A DNA stretch of 40,373 nucleotides from a virus. A model generated the notes under the pieces. That model saw only the letters and a list, made by a program, of their open reading frames with translations, made no database searches and was not told where the DNA came from. Location: IMG/VR virus record IMGVR_UViG_3300021962_000243, positions 1 to 40,373 of that record. One strand, written 5' to 3'. This document shows positions 7,345 to 14,910 of this stretch, in pieces (the stretch's first letter is position 1; every line of letters starts with the position of its first letter). Made by a program: the position numbers and the translations under genes.

Positions 7345-8485
7345 TGTCATAGACCTTGGTGCCTCGTCGGCCCATAGGTGGACCCGCTGCACGGCGAGTC
7401 CCAAGTTCATCGTCGAGCACGCCAACGAACTGCCCGAGGATTCGACGATTTGGGCCGATGAGGGCACGCAAGCGCATGAAGTGTCTCGGTGTCTCTTGGA
7501 GGGTAACGGCGTTCAGCCCGAAACCCCAGAGGAGATGCTCAAGCACGTCATGGTCTACGTTAATCACGTCCGCTCGCACCAAACGGCCGGCGCACGGCTC
7601 ACCGTGGAGAAGCGCGTCCCGCTTTTTTACCTGCCGGCGCGCAACGGCATCGTGGACGCTGCGACCCAGCGCCCCGACGCTCTCTTTATCGACGACCTCA
7701 AGTACGGCATGGGCGTCTCGGTCGAAGCCGTGGAGAACGAGCAACTCGCGATCTACGCCGAGTCGATCATCCGCCAGTGGGAGCAGATCACGACGTTCTC
7801 TCCGGATCATCCGGTGCATCTTTCCATCGTGCAGCCTCGCGACCGGAACAATCCGGTGGCGATCCGGACGTGGAGTTTGACGCGCCGTGAGTTGTCGGCG
7901 TTCACGACGAAGATCGGTGCCAAGGCGTACCAAGCCCTGAACGGCAAGGCCGAGTTTGTACCGTCTGACGATGCATGTAAATTCTGTCCCGCGAAGGGGA
8001 TTTGCAGCGCCTACGCCACGCAGGGGTTGGTCCAACTCCCCGAGGAGGCGCGCATCATCAACCTGCCCGACCCCGGTTCCTTAAATCGTGATCAGCGCAT
8101 CCAAGTGTTAAAAGCCAAGAAGGTGCTGACCGAGTGGATGGATGCAGTGCACGCGCAAGAAGTTTCCGACCTGATGAACGGCGCGGAGCCTAAGGGCTTC
8201 AAGCTGGTCGAAGGTCGTGCCAATAGGACGTGGGTGGATTTCGACGCGGCTCTCAAGCTGCTGAACAACCACCTGACCATCGACGAATTGAGGCCCCGCG
8301 CCGACCTCATTTCGCCCGCCAAAGCAGAAGCGGCGCTGAAGGGGATCGAGTTGTCCACCAAGTTCCAAAACAAGCTCCAGAGCCTCATTACGAGGCCCGA
8401 GGGGAAGCCCACTTTGGTGCCCGAGGACGACAAGAGACCCGCTATTCAAACCAACAGTCAGTTAGAAAACCTAGATATCATATGA
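7331..8485 (+). CDS. DUF2800 Cas4-like PD-(D/E)XK nuclease
   Basis: This 384-residue protein shows the DUF2800 pattern, a phage branch of the RecB/Cas4 nuclease fold. The N-terminal 'SSAHRWTRCTASP' supplies Cys20. The nuclease core has Asp109 ('NGIVDAA') and D121-D122-L-K124 ('IDDLKYG'), fitting the D...(D/E)xK active site. A C-terminal C216-x2-C219-x5-C225 cluster can join Cys20 in binding an Fe-S cluster, as in Cas4/AddB enzymes. A conserved 'NEQLAIYAES' motif follows the core. The likely job is exonuclease processing of DNA ends for recombination or replication. It overlaps the DUF2815 gene at ATGA, and DUF2800-DUF2815-polymerase clusters are common in phages. Confidence 0.87.
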   Translation: MGKRDVIDLGASSAHRWTRCTASPKFIVEHANELPEDSTIWADEGTQAHEVSRCLLEGNGVQPETPEEMLKHVMVYVNHVRSHQTAGARLTVEKRVPLFYLPARNGIVDAATQRPDALFIDDLKYGMGVSVEAVENEQLAIYAESIIRQWEQITTFSPDHPVHLSIVQPRDRNNPVAIRTWSLTRRELSAFTTKIGAKAYQALNGKAEFVPSDDACKFCPAKGICSAYATQGLVQLPEEARIINLPDPGSLNRDQRIQVLKAKKVLTEWMDAVHAQEVSDLMNGAEPKGFKLVEGRANRTWVDFDAALKLLNNHLTIDELRPRADLISPAKAEAALKGIELSTKFQNKLQSLITRPEGKPTLVPEDDKRPAIQTNSQLENLDII

Positions 8486-9024
8486 AGCCCAATGTCATCA
8501 GCCTCCAAAACGTGAGGCTCTCGTTCCCCGCATTGTTCCGCGAACGCAAGTTCTCCGAGAGCGACGCCAAGGGGTCCTACAGTGCGACGTTCATCTTAGA
8601 CAAAAAGACGAACGCCAAGGAGATCGCCGCCATCAAAGGCGTCATCGACGGCCTGATTCGCGACACGTTCAAGGGCAAGAGCCCCGGTTCGCAGCGCATC
8701 TGTCTGCGCGATGGCAGCGAAAAGGAAGGCACCGACGGCTATGGTGAAGGCGTGATGTTTATCGCCGCCCGCACCGACAAGCGGCCATCGGTTGTCAACC
8801 GCGACCTCACGCCCTTGACCGAGGAGGACGGCAAACCCTACGCCGGCTGCTACGTCTATGCGACGATCGAAATCTGGGCGCAGGACAACCAGTACGGAAA
8901 ACGCATCAATGCCAAGTTGCGTGCGGTGCAGTTCTTTAAGGACGGCGCGCCGTTTGGTGAGGGCCGCATCGACGTGTCCAAGGAGTTCGCTCCTATCCCT
9001 GACGACGATGAGTCCCCCATCTGA
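8482..9024 (+). CDS. DUF2815 ssDNA-binding protein
   Basis: The start at ATG 8482 (MKPNVISLQN) overlaps the nuclease stop, giving 180 residues; frames extending further upstream are shadows of the nuclease gene. The sequence fits DUF2815, an OB-fold ssDNA-binding family of phages: 'VRLSFPALF' near the N-terminus, 'YSATFILDK', then 'PYAGCYVYATIEIWAQDN' and 'INAKLRAVQFFKDG'. It ends with an acidic tail (PDDDESPI), as in many single-strand-binding proteins that recruit partners through their C-termini. It likely coats single strands for the polymerase and nuclease encoded beside it. Confidence 0.88.
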   Translation: MKPNVISLQNVRLSFPALFRERKFSESDAKGSYSATFILDKKTNAKEIAAIKGVIDGLIRDTFKGKSPGSQRICLRDGSEKEGTDGYGEGVMFIAARTDKRPSVVNRDLTPLTEEDGKPYAGCYVYATIEIWAQDNQYGKRINAKLRAVQFFKDGAPFGEGRIDVSKEFAPIPDDDESPI

Positions 9025-9205
9025 GCGCACCAACGTCATCTTCGCCGCGAAGGCGTATGCCGAGGTGCTCCGGTCCGATCCAGTGATGGCTCGGCAAATC
9101 AAGGAGCACATCCCCGTCGGGCAGCTTTTGGAGTTGCTCGATCTCAGTGAGGAAGAGGTCCTCGAAACCTTCCGCATCCCCGCGAAGGATGCGGACCATG
9201 AGTAA
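9008..9205 (+). CDS. Small acidic/helical hypothetical protein, 65 aa
   Basis: Starting at ATG 9008, this frame overlaps the DUF2815 gene by 17 nt. The product is helical ('RTNVIFAAKAYAEVLRSDP', 'IPVGQLLELLDLSEEEVLETF'). The second half has a helix-turn-helix-like length but no clear DNA-binding signature. I do not recognise the family. It could act with the ssDNA-binding protein, judging only by coupling. Confidence 0.55.
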   Translation: MSPPSERTNVIFAAKAYAEVLRSDPVMARQIKEHIPVGQLLELLDLSEEEVLETFRIPAKDADHE

Positions 9206-9222
9206 GCCATGAGGTACGAGAC

Positions 9223-9255
9223 TGGGCAACCTGCGTCAGTGGTGGCCCACTTTTT
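9223..9255 (+). terminator. Candidate intrinsic terminator/attenuator
   Basis: TGGGC (9223-9227) pairs with GCCCA (9245-9249) and ACC (9229-9231) with GGT (9241-9243), with one A-G mismatch and a 9-nt loop. TTTTT follows at 9251-9255. The next gene's ATG begins at 9256, directly after the T-run. It could partly terminate transcription inside the operon or hide the start region of the next gene. Confidence 0.45.
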
Positions 9256-9543
9256 ATGGACTCAAGCGAATTTGAATTTGGTGGAACAACTTATGAGCCA
9301 GAGCGCGACCGTGATCGTTTAGCCCGACAACTTTTGCGCGTGAAGCGGGCGGTTTCCGATGGGCAATGGTGGACCTTGGAAAAATTGGAGCGGGAAATCG
9401 GCGCTCCTCAGGCGAGCATCAGTGCTCGATTACGCGACCTCCGCAAACCACGGTTTGGCGGTCACACGGTCGAACGTCGTTACCTATCAAGAGGGCTCTT
9501 TGAATACCGTTTCAAAGTTTCCGAGGATGAGATTATCGGATGA
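9256..9543 (+). CDS. Winged helix-turn-helix phage protein, 95 aa
   Basis: The central part reads as a winged HTH: 'QWWTLEKLEREIGAPQASIS' gives helix-turn-helix, 'ARLRDLRKPRFGGHTVERRY' the recognition helix and wing, and a C-terminal strand 'LFEYRFKV' closes the fold. Similar small HTH proteins sit just before polymerase or recombination genes in many phages. It may regulate the operon or help load replication proteins. It overlaps the polymerase ATG (ATGA). The start abuts a hairpin/T-run, so expression may be attenuated. Confidence 0.65.
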   Translation: MDSSEFEFGGTTYEPERDRDRLARQLLRVKRAVSDGQWWTLEKLEREIGAPQASISARLRDLRKPRFGGHTVERRYLSRGLFEYRFKVSEDEIIG

Positions 9544-11477
9544 AGGTCCACATCGACATCGAGACCCGTTCACGCGCCGATCTCCCAGAGGTCGGCGCGT
9601 ATCGTTACGGTTGCGACGAGAGCACGCAGGTCTTCATGGCCGCGGTCTCCGAGGAGCACGCCGACGCGCCGGTCTACCTTTGGGTAAACCCGTTATTTCG
9701 TGATGCGGGGGTGGAGAGCGAGCCCGAGGCTCTGGAGTTGCTCGCGCAAGCCGATGAGGTGCGTGCCTTCAACGCGCCTTTCGAGCAGCCGGTTCTGCAC
9801 GGCGTGAATTTCCAACCGTCGGTGCCCTTGGAAAACTGGCGCTGCACGCAAGCAATGGCCCGCATAGCCGGCTTACCTGAGTCACTGGAAAAGTGCGGCG
9901 ACGCTTTGGGCATTGCCGCCAAAAAAGACGCCCGCGGAAAGGCGTTGATCCGCTTGTTCTCGATTCCAAACGAGGACGGCACGTTCAACGAGCCTCGCGA
10001 TAACCGCGAGAAGTGGGCCGAGTTTTGCGAGTACTGTCGGCAGGACGTGCGTGCTGAGAAGGAGATTCACCGCATGCTGCGCCACAAGTTCGACCTCAAG
10101 GGCGACCTTCTGGAGACGTTCCTGTTCACCATGCGGATGAATCACACCGGCATTCCGGTGAACGTGACGGCGCTGCAAAACGCGCAAGCAATCATCGACA
10201 ACGTCCAGAGCGTAGCGGGGGAGCGGTTTGAGCAGATCACCGGCCTGAAGATCACGCAACGCGCCAAGGTCTTGACGTGGTTGCAGGGTCGCGGTGTGAA
10301 GATCACCGACATGCAAGCCGACACGCTTGCGGCGGTGAACACGTCGTCTGTTTCACCCGACGTGGCCGAGGCGATCTCGTATTATATACAACTCTCTTAC
10401 GCTGCCGCCAAGAAGGTCTCCACCATGCTCGACTGGGCGATGCCCGACGGTCGGATGCGTGGCGTGATGAAGTTCTACGGCGCCGGCACTGGACGCTGGT
10501 CGGCCGGCGGTCCTCAGATTCAAAATGCGAAGAAGGCGACGCCGGCCATGCGCCCGATCACCAAGATGGCTTATGCGTCGATCTGCACGGGTGCGACGGC
10601 CGAGGGCATCAATGCCGTGTACGGTGAACCGATGGAGGTCGTTGCCTCCTGCATCCGCCATTTCGTCCACGCGCAGTATGCGAACCTGCTCGACGCCGAC
10701 TACAACGCCATCGAGGCGCGGCTAATCTGCTGGCTCGCGAAGGAGCAGGAGATGCTGAAAATGTGGGCGGGCGGCAAAGACCTGTATAAGCGTATGGCGT
10801 CGCTCATTTACAACGTGCCGATCCCGTCGGTGAACGCCGACGAGCGCGACATGGGTAAGCGCGTCATTCTGGGCTGTGGTTACGGCATGGGCGCGGACAA
10901 GTTCTTGGCGACCTGTCAGATGTTCGGCGTCAAGTGCGACGCCACTCTCGCGGATCGCGCCGTCTCGGTCTATCGCGAGCAGCATCCTGCCATCGTGAAG
11001 TACTGGCGCCGGCTCAACTTCAAGGCGATGGAGGCGGTCCGGAAACCCGGGGTCAAACAAGACGAGTTCATCGTCGAGAATGCCGCTGGCCGGCTGTACC
11101 TCTTCTGCGAGTTAGCCTCTGGTCGCCGGCTTGCCTATCCCGATCCGCAGATCGCCAACGATCCCAAGTTCGGGGAGCAATTGAACTACTGGGGACAACT
11201 GCCGATGTCCCAGCAATGGGGGCCGATCAAACTCTATGGCGGTAAGCTCGCCGAGAACATCTGCCAAGCCACTGCTGCTGACATCATGTCGCACGGCGCA
11301 CGCACCGCGGAAGTTCGCGGCATGATGCCCTTCGCGCTGATCCACGACCAAGGGCTAGCGATCCATAAGGGCCAATCACCCGACGAGTTCGCCGCCGCCC
11401 TTGCCAGTGTCCCGTCTTGGGCGAAAGACCTGCCCCTCAAGGTCGAAGCCAAAGTCACTCCCTTTTACTCAAAATGA
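9540..11477 (+). CDS. Family A DNA polymerase with 3'-5' exonuclease domain
   Basis: This 645-residue replicative polymerase lacks a 5' nuclease domain. The DEDD-type exonuclease domain has 'HIDIET' (Asp6, Glu8), 'FNAPFEQ', and 'YCRQDV' with Asp169. The polymerase domain has 'FYGAGTGRWSAGGPQIQN' (thumb-palm signature), motif A 'DYNAIEAR' (Asp387), motif B 'RDMGKRVILGCGYG', and motif C 'LIHDQ' (Asp603, Gln604). At the position equivalent to E. coli Pol I Phe762 there is Leu444. Motif C has HDQ instead of the usual HDE. In phage surveys, Leu at position 762 has been linked to slower, more accurate enzymes and often to temperate phages. The catalytic aspartates are present, so it should be active. 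It is coupled to the HTH gene before it and overlaps the next gene at ATGA. Confidence 0.93.
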   Translation: MKVHIDIETRSRADLPEVGAYRYGCDESTQVFMAAVSEEHADAPVYLWVNPLFRDAGVESEPEALELLAQADEVRAFNAPFEQPVLHGVNFQPSVPLENWRCTQAMARIAGLPESLEKCGDALGIAAKKDARGKALIRLFSIPNEDGTFNEPRDNREKWAEFCEYCRQDVRAEKEIHRMLRHKFDLKGDLLETFLFTMRMNHTGIPVNVTALQNAQAIIDNVQSVAGERFEQITGLKITQRAKVLTWLQGRGVKITDMQADTLAAVNTSSVSPDVAEAISYYIQLSYAAAKKVSTMLDWAMPDGRMRGVMKFYGAGTGRWSAGGPQIQNAKKATPAMRPITKMAYASICTGATAEGINAVYGEPMEVVASCIRHFVHAQYANLLDADYNAIEARLICWLAKEQEMLKMWAGGKDLYKRMASLIYNVPIPSVNADERDMGKRVILGCGYGMGADKFLATCQMFGVKCDATLADRAVSVYREQHPAIVKYWRRLNFKAMEAVRKPGVKQDEFIVENAAGRLYLFCELASGRRLAYPDPQIANDPKFGEQLNYWGQLPMSQQWGPIKLYGGKLAENICQATAADIMSHGARTAEVRGMMPFALIHDQGLAIHKGQSPDEFAAALASVPSWAKDLPLKVEAKVTPFYSK

Positions 11478-11743
11478 AAATACCGCAGAAATACCAAGTC
11501 TTCGACGAGCCCGTCGAAATCAGTGACAAGGACAAGCAACGGCTTTCCGTACACCTCGTCGGTTGGAACCGACTGAACGAAATTTTCCTGCTTGGAAGCA
11601 TCAACGAACCAGACCTTCGCCGGCTGGTGATCATGGAGATCATGAGCTCCCGCCGCATGAGCATCGTTAGCCGGCTGCTCGGTCGGCTTCAGAAAATCCA
11701 ACGCAAGCGCATCGATCAAAACATCGCCAAACTGTTCATATGA
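11474..11743 (+). CDS. Small basic hypothetical protein, 89 aa
   Basis: ATG 11474 overlaps the polymerase stop. The N-terminal half is mixed ('KYQVFDEPVEISDKDKQRLS', 'HLVGWNRLNEIFLLG'), and the C-terminal half is a basic helix rich in Arg, Met and Ile ('MEIMSSRRMSIVSRLLGRLQ'). There is no membrane segment. I do not recognise the family. The operon position suggests an accessory of replication. Confidence 0.6.
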   Translation: MKIPQKYQVFDEPVEISDKDKQRLSVHLVGWNRLNEIFLLGSINEPDLRRLVIMEIMSSRRMSIVSRLLGRLQKIQRKRIDQNIAKLFI

Positions 11744-11934
11744 AAAAATTCTACGTCGCCGCCAACATTCTGGGAGCCGTCGAGGTCAAGGCCGACACGC
11801 CCGAGCAAGCGCACGCCAAGGCGTCACAATTCCCTTCCAAGAAGTTCAAACTGCAACCCATGCCCACTGGGCTTTGGGTGTTTGAGAGACCACCGCAGGA
11901 AGCGCCCAAGCCCGATGCGGGAAGCGGAACTTGA
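11740..11934 (+). CDS. Small hypothetical protein, 64 aa
   Basis: It starts at an ATGA overlap with the previous gene. The beta-alpha-beta pattern ('KFYVAANILGAVEVKADTPE', a helix 'QAHAKASQF', then 'GLWVFERPP') suggests a small compact fold, followed by a disordered Pro-rich tail. The last 20 nt overlap the VRR-NUC gene. Function is unknown. Confidence 0.55.
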   Translation: MKKFYVAANILGAVEVKADTPEQAHAKASQFPSKKFKLQPMPTGLWVFERPPQEAPKPDAGSGT

Positions 11935-12196
11935 ACAGAAGGTCGTCCGGTGGTGTAAGCAGCACGGTCTGCTGACCTACAAGTTCACGTCCCCGAGCAA
12001 TCGGGGCGTGCCCGACCGTCTGATCGTCTGCACCCGTAACGGCTGCATCTTGTTTCTGGAACTGAAACAGGAAGGCGCCAAACCCACCGCACTACAGGTC
12101 CATGAGATGGGCCGGCTCACTGAAGCCGGCTGCACCGTTCACTGGGCCGACAACTTCGACGACTGCATCCGCATCCTAAGCGAATTCTGCCCGTGA
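11915..12196 (+). CDS. VRR-NUC domain nuclease
   Basis: The 93-residue form from ATG 11915 (MREAELEQ) is preferred because the VRR-NUC domain begins there with its conserved first helix. The catalytic residues of this PD-(D/E)XK branch are visible: Asp34 in 'NRGVPDRLI', then Glu49-x-Lys51 in 'LFLELKQEG', then Gln61. Single-domain VRR-NUC proteins are known as structure-specific nucleases that act on branched DNA. Here one is coupled to an SNF2-like helicase, with which it may resolve replication or recombination intermediates; the TGA overlaps the helicase GTG (GTGA). Confidence 0.9.
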   Translation: MREAELEQKVVRWCKQHGLLTYKFTSPSNRGVPDRLIVCTRNGCILFLELKQEGAKPTALQVHEMGRLTEAGCTVHWADNFDDCIRILSEFCP

Positions 12197-13587
12197 AACT
12201 GAATCTGGAGAAATACCAACAGGAGATGGTCGATCATCTGCTGTCCCACGAACGCGCCTACGCCAACGTGGGTCTTGGTCTCGGTAAAACGGCATCGACG
12301 CTCTTTGCCATAAACACGCTATTCCAAGAGGGCGCCATTCGCGCCGCCTTGATCGTAGCCCCCAAGCGTGTGGCGCGCATGACGTGGCCCAACGAGATCG
12401 ACAAGTGGGACCAGTTTAAGTGGATGCGCGTGGAGCACCTGTTGAACGAAGAGCCATCGGGTAACGCGCAGATTTACCTGATCAACTACGACCGGCTGGG
12501 GCAGCTACGCAGTTTGAAATTCTGCGACGTGGTGGTGTTCGACGAAATCACCCGCGCCAAGAATCCCCAGAGCAAACGCATCAACGCCATGCGCCCGCTG
12601 TTCAAGCATCAGATGCGCTGGGGTCTGACCGGCACGCCGCGACCCAACAGCCTGATGGAGTTGTTCGCGCAAGTGCGGCTTCTCGACGATGGCAAAAGGC
12701 TGGGCAAGGCTTTCACCGCGTTCCGTGACGGCTACTTCTACCCCACGGATTACATGCGTTACAACTGGGCGCCCAAGCCGGGGTCGGAGGAAGCTGTTTA
12801 CGACAAGATATCGGACTTCACCGTCACGCTCCGGACCAGTGACTACCTCGACGTGCCTGACACGATTCTGGAAGACGTGGAAGTCACACTGCCGGCAAAC
12901 GCTCAGGAGATTTATCACGAATTAGCGAAGGAGTTTCTGAGCCAAGTGGGGGAGGGAGACATCATCGCCCGCAATGCCGCCGTCTTGACCGGCAAACTGC
13001 ACCAGATCGCGGGCGGTTCGGCCTACACCGACGACGGCACCGTCAGTGAAATTCACGACGAAAAGATCAACGTCCTCCAAGGCATAGCCCGCAAAGTGAA
13101 CGAGCCTGTTTTGGTCGCGTGCAATTACGTCCACGAACGCGAACGGGTTTGCGCGGCCATCAAAGGGTCGGTCAACGCAGCCAAGTTCAAGGGCGACATC
13201 GAGAAGGCGTGGAATACCGGCAACATCCCGATGCTGGTGGCCGACCCACGCTCACTCGGTCATGGCCTCAACCTTCAGCAAGGCGGGCGAACCGTGATCT
13301 GGTTCTCACCAACTTGGAGCAGGGAACTGTACGACCAGTTTAACGCCCGCGTGGTGCGGAAAGGTCAGGGTAAGCAGCCTCTGCTGTACCGCATTCTGGC
13401 CCGTGACACCATCGACGAAGCCGTGGTGGAAACGCTGCGCGAGCGTGGAGATGCTCAGAACGAAATGCTGCGCGTGATGAACAATTACCGCCGGATGCTC
13501 TTATTTAAGGGCAACAAGGATAAGTTGAATAACGAGGGTAGCGATAAAGCTGACGATCAAGGCGACAACGGCCATCTTGCCGGTTAG
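12193..13587 (+). CDS. SNF2-like superfamily 2 DNA helicase
   Basis: This 464-residue helicase starts with GTG at 12193. The motifs are in order: Walker A 'GLGLGKTAST' with Lys32, motif Ia 'ALIVAPKRV', motif II 'VFDE' (Asp117-Glu118), motif III 'GLTGTPRPNSL', and motif VI-like 'QFNARVVRKGQG'. This is the compact phage SNF2 type commonly found beside VRR-NUC. It would translocate on dsDNA during recombination or repair. The C-terminal 29 codons run through the 3' end of the opposite-strand gene at 13501-13749; the tail there (from 'NEGSDKADDQ') is low complexity and may be dispensable. It closes the rightward operon. Confidence 0.9.
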   Translation: MKLNLEKYQQEMVDHLLSHERAYANVGLGLGKTASTLFAINTLFQEGAIRAALIVAPKRVARMTWPNEIDKWDQFKWMRVEHLLNEEPSGNAQIYLINYDRLGQLRSLKFCDVVVFDEITRAKNPQSKRINAMRPLFKHQMRWGLTGTPRPNSLMELFAQVRLLDDGKRLGKAFTAFRDGYFYPTDYMRYNWAPKPGSEEAVYDKISDFTVTLRTSDYLDVPDTILEDVEVTLPANAQEIYHELAKEFLSQVGEGDIIARNAAVLTGKLHQIAGGSAYTDDGTVSEIHDEKINVLQGIARKVNEPVLVACNYVHERERVCAAIKGSVNAAKFKGDIEKAWNTGNIPMLVADPRSLGHGLNLQQGGRTVIWFSPTWSRELYDQFNARVVRKGQGKQPLLYRILARDTIDEAVVETLRERGDAQNEMLRVMNNYRRMLLFKGNKDKLNNEGSDKADDQGDNGHLAG

Positions 13588-13749
13588 CTCCGATTTCCAG
13601 TTTTCCAAAAGGGCGATCTTTCGCTCAGAATTTTCGCCTTGGTCTTTGATCTCTTGGAGCATGGTGGAGTGCTCTTCAAGTTTCGCCAACACCTTGGCGA
13701 ACATGGCGTCATTACTGTGCGGATCGAAGGATGACATCTCCGCGTTCAT
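13501..13749 (-). CDS. Coiled-coil/TM lysis-type protein (XhlA/holin-like), 82 aa
   Basis: The protein has a coiled coil at about residues 15-58 ('FAKVLAKLEEHSTMLQEIKD'), then one transmembrane helix at about 60-80 ('MAVVALIVSFIATLVIQLIL'). This layout matches XhlA-like hemolysin/holin accessory proteins of phages. It would sit in the inner membrane and help lysis. Its start overlaps the upstream gene's stop (ATGA). Its 3' 87 nt lie antisense to the helicase gene. No cell-wall hydrolase gene is visible in this window, so its endolysin partner is unidentified. Confidence 0.72.
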   Translation of the reverse strand: MNAEMSSFDPHSNDAMFAKVLAKLEEHSTMLQEIKDQGENSERKIALLENWKSELTGKMAVVALIVSFIATLVIQLILVALK

Positions 13750-14093
13750 TGATTGGCGCTAATGACCGAATTGCCCTTGGTCACGATTACCTTGTGACCG
13801 TCAATCGTGACGGACATCGGCTCGTTTGAGGACTCCAACCTCTTGATCAGGTCACCTATGATCTGAAATTCAGGTTTCTCTTCTTTGTCCTTCGTGCCGG
13901 TGATGCCTTGCATCATGTTGATCAAGGCGACCAAAGCGCCCCCGATCATGGTCATTACCGCAGTGATCGCGGATTCAGACAAGAAAGCCGACGCCCCTAC
14001 ACCAATCAGCACGATGGCGGTGATGTAAGCCAAACCGTATTTGCCGATGCTTTTACTTGCGATCTCTTTGGCAGTATCGGGTTGCGTGCTCAT
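13746..14093 (-). CDS. Two-TM holin-like membrane protein, 115 aa
   Basis: Two hydrophobic helices ('YGLAYITAIVLIGVGASAFL', then 'AVMTMIGGALVALINMM') lie in the first 65 residues. They are followed by a charged, probably cytoplasmic C-terminal domain with a short beta-hairpin ('MSVTIDGHKVIVTKG'). Size, topology and place between two other small membrane proteins suggest a holin or holin regulator. I cannot name a family. It is translationally coupled at both ends by ATGA overlaps. Confidence 0.6.
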   Translation of the reverse strand: MSTQPDTAKEIASKSIGKYGLAYITAIVLIGVGASAFLSESAITAVMTMIGGALVALINMMQGITGTKDKEEKPEFQIIGDLIKRLESSNEPMSVTIDGHKVIVTKGNSVISANQ

Positions 14094-14518
14094 TTCTTTT
14101 CAGCGCCTCCCTTGGATTTCATGTCGATGATCTTCTCCAACGTGCGACCACCGAAATAAGCCGACATTACCAACATCCCCCATTGGCCCAAAAGCTCGAC
14201 GAAATTATCGGCAACATCGAACCATTCCGCTCCATCACCAATCGCGAGCAACAGGTAGGCCGATAGGATGAAGATCATCGTCATGGGCCTGATGTTTTTG
14301 GACAGCCATGAATCGCTGTTCATGTCGGCGTTCCAACGCGACGACACTGCTTCCTGCTCGGCCTTGTAAGCCTCAATCTCGGCCTGAAGTTTGGAGATGT
14401 CCCCGCTCATCGCGAGCTTGGCCAACTCCAACTTCGCCGCCTCCTTTTTATCGGGGTCCGGCAAAACTCGGTCCAGAATCTTGGAACCGATATTGAGGAT
14501 TTCCCCGATGGGCATCAT
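14090..14518 (-). CDS. GTA-type 3TM holin
   Basis: This 142-residue protein fits the 3TM holin family first named for gene-transfer-agent release. It has an amphipathic N-terminal helix, a charged coiled coil ('DISKLQAEIEAYKAEQ'), then the hallmark 'RWNADMNSDSWLSKNIRPMT' (residues about 61-80), and hydrophobic segments at about 80-95 and 110-125. Such holins hole the inner membrane so that lysis can begin. There are two adjacent Met codons, and the first (14518) overlaps the previous stop as ATGA. Confidence 0.83.
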   Translation of the reverse strand: MMPIGEILNIGSKILDRVLPDPDKKEAAKLELAKLAMSGDISKLQAEIEAYKAEQEAVSSRWNADMNSDSWLSKNIRPMTMIFILSAYLLLAIGDGAEWFDVADNFVELLGQWGMLVMSAYFGGRTLEKIIDMKSKGGAEKK

Positions 14519-14910
14519 GCGAGTCGGCGTTTAATTTTGTACTGCCGCATCTCGGACTTATCCGCGAGGGCCTGAAGGAGATTCTGAGTTCCAAGGCTGG
14601 CACCCTTGTTGTGTTCAGTCGCGAGCTTGCAGAGCCGTTTCTCACTGGCGAGTAACACCGAGTAAGCCTTCTCGGAGCTTTCGGGATTCTCGTTGATGAC
14701 ATCGCACGCGGCTTTGGTGATTGCCGCAATGTCGGCATCACCCTCCAAGCCGATCATGCGCTCGACGACCGAGTCGTAGTCGGCTTCGTACTCGCCGTAA
14801 AATCCCGCAAACGCTTCGTGATCCTCAAAGAAAGTTTTTCCCTTCGCGAGGTTATGCGCCGCATGCGCGTAAAGCTGCATGGCGCGAAGAAGTGCGGCTA
14901 AGTCGTTCAC
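14515..14910 (-). CDS. Ferritin/Dps-like four-helix protein, 131 aa
   Basis: GTG start at 14910. The N-terminal half resembles the first two helices of Dps/ferritin-like proteins: 'MQLYAHAAHNLAKGKTFFED' then 'HEAFAGFYGEYEADYDSVVE'. These carry His/Asp/Glu residues spaced as for a di-iron or dodecamer-interface site, and two further helices follow. Ferritin-like proteins of this sort occur in some phages. Possible roles are DNA protection from oxidation or a structural role, or simply a four-helix fold without iron chemistry. It leads the lysis cluster, which is an odd place for an iron protein. The assignment is by pattern and needs structure comparison. Confidence 0.6.
   Translation of the reverse strand: MNDLAALLRAMQLYAHAAHNLAKGKTFFEDHEAFAGFYGEYEADYDSVVERMIGLEGDADIAAITKAACDVINENPESSEKAYSVLLASEKRLCKLATEHNKGASLGTQNLLQALADKSEMRQYKIKRRLA

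Noticed and set aside
9209-9322. 37-codon frame starting at ATG 9209
   Set aside because: It runs through the hairpin and into the winged-HTH gene in another frame, and the product has no recognisable feature.
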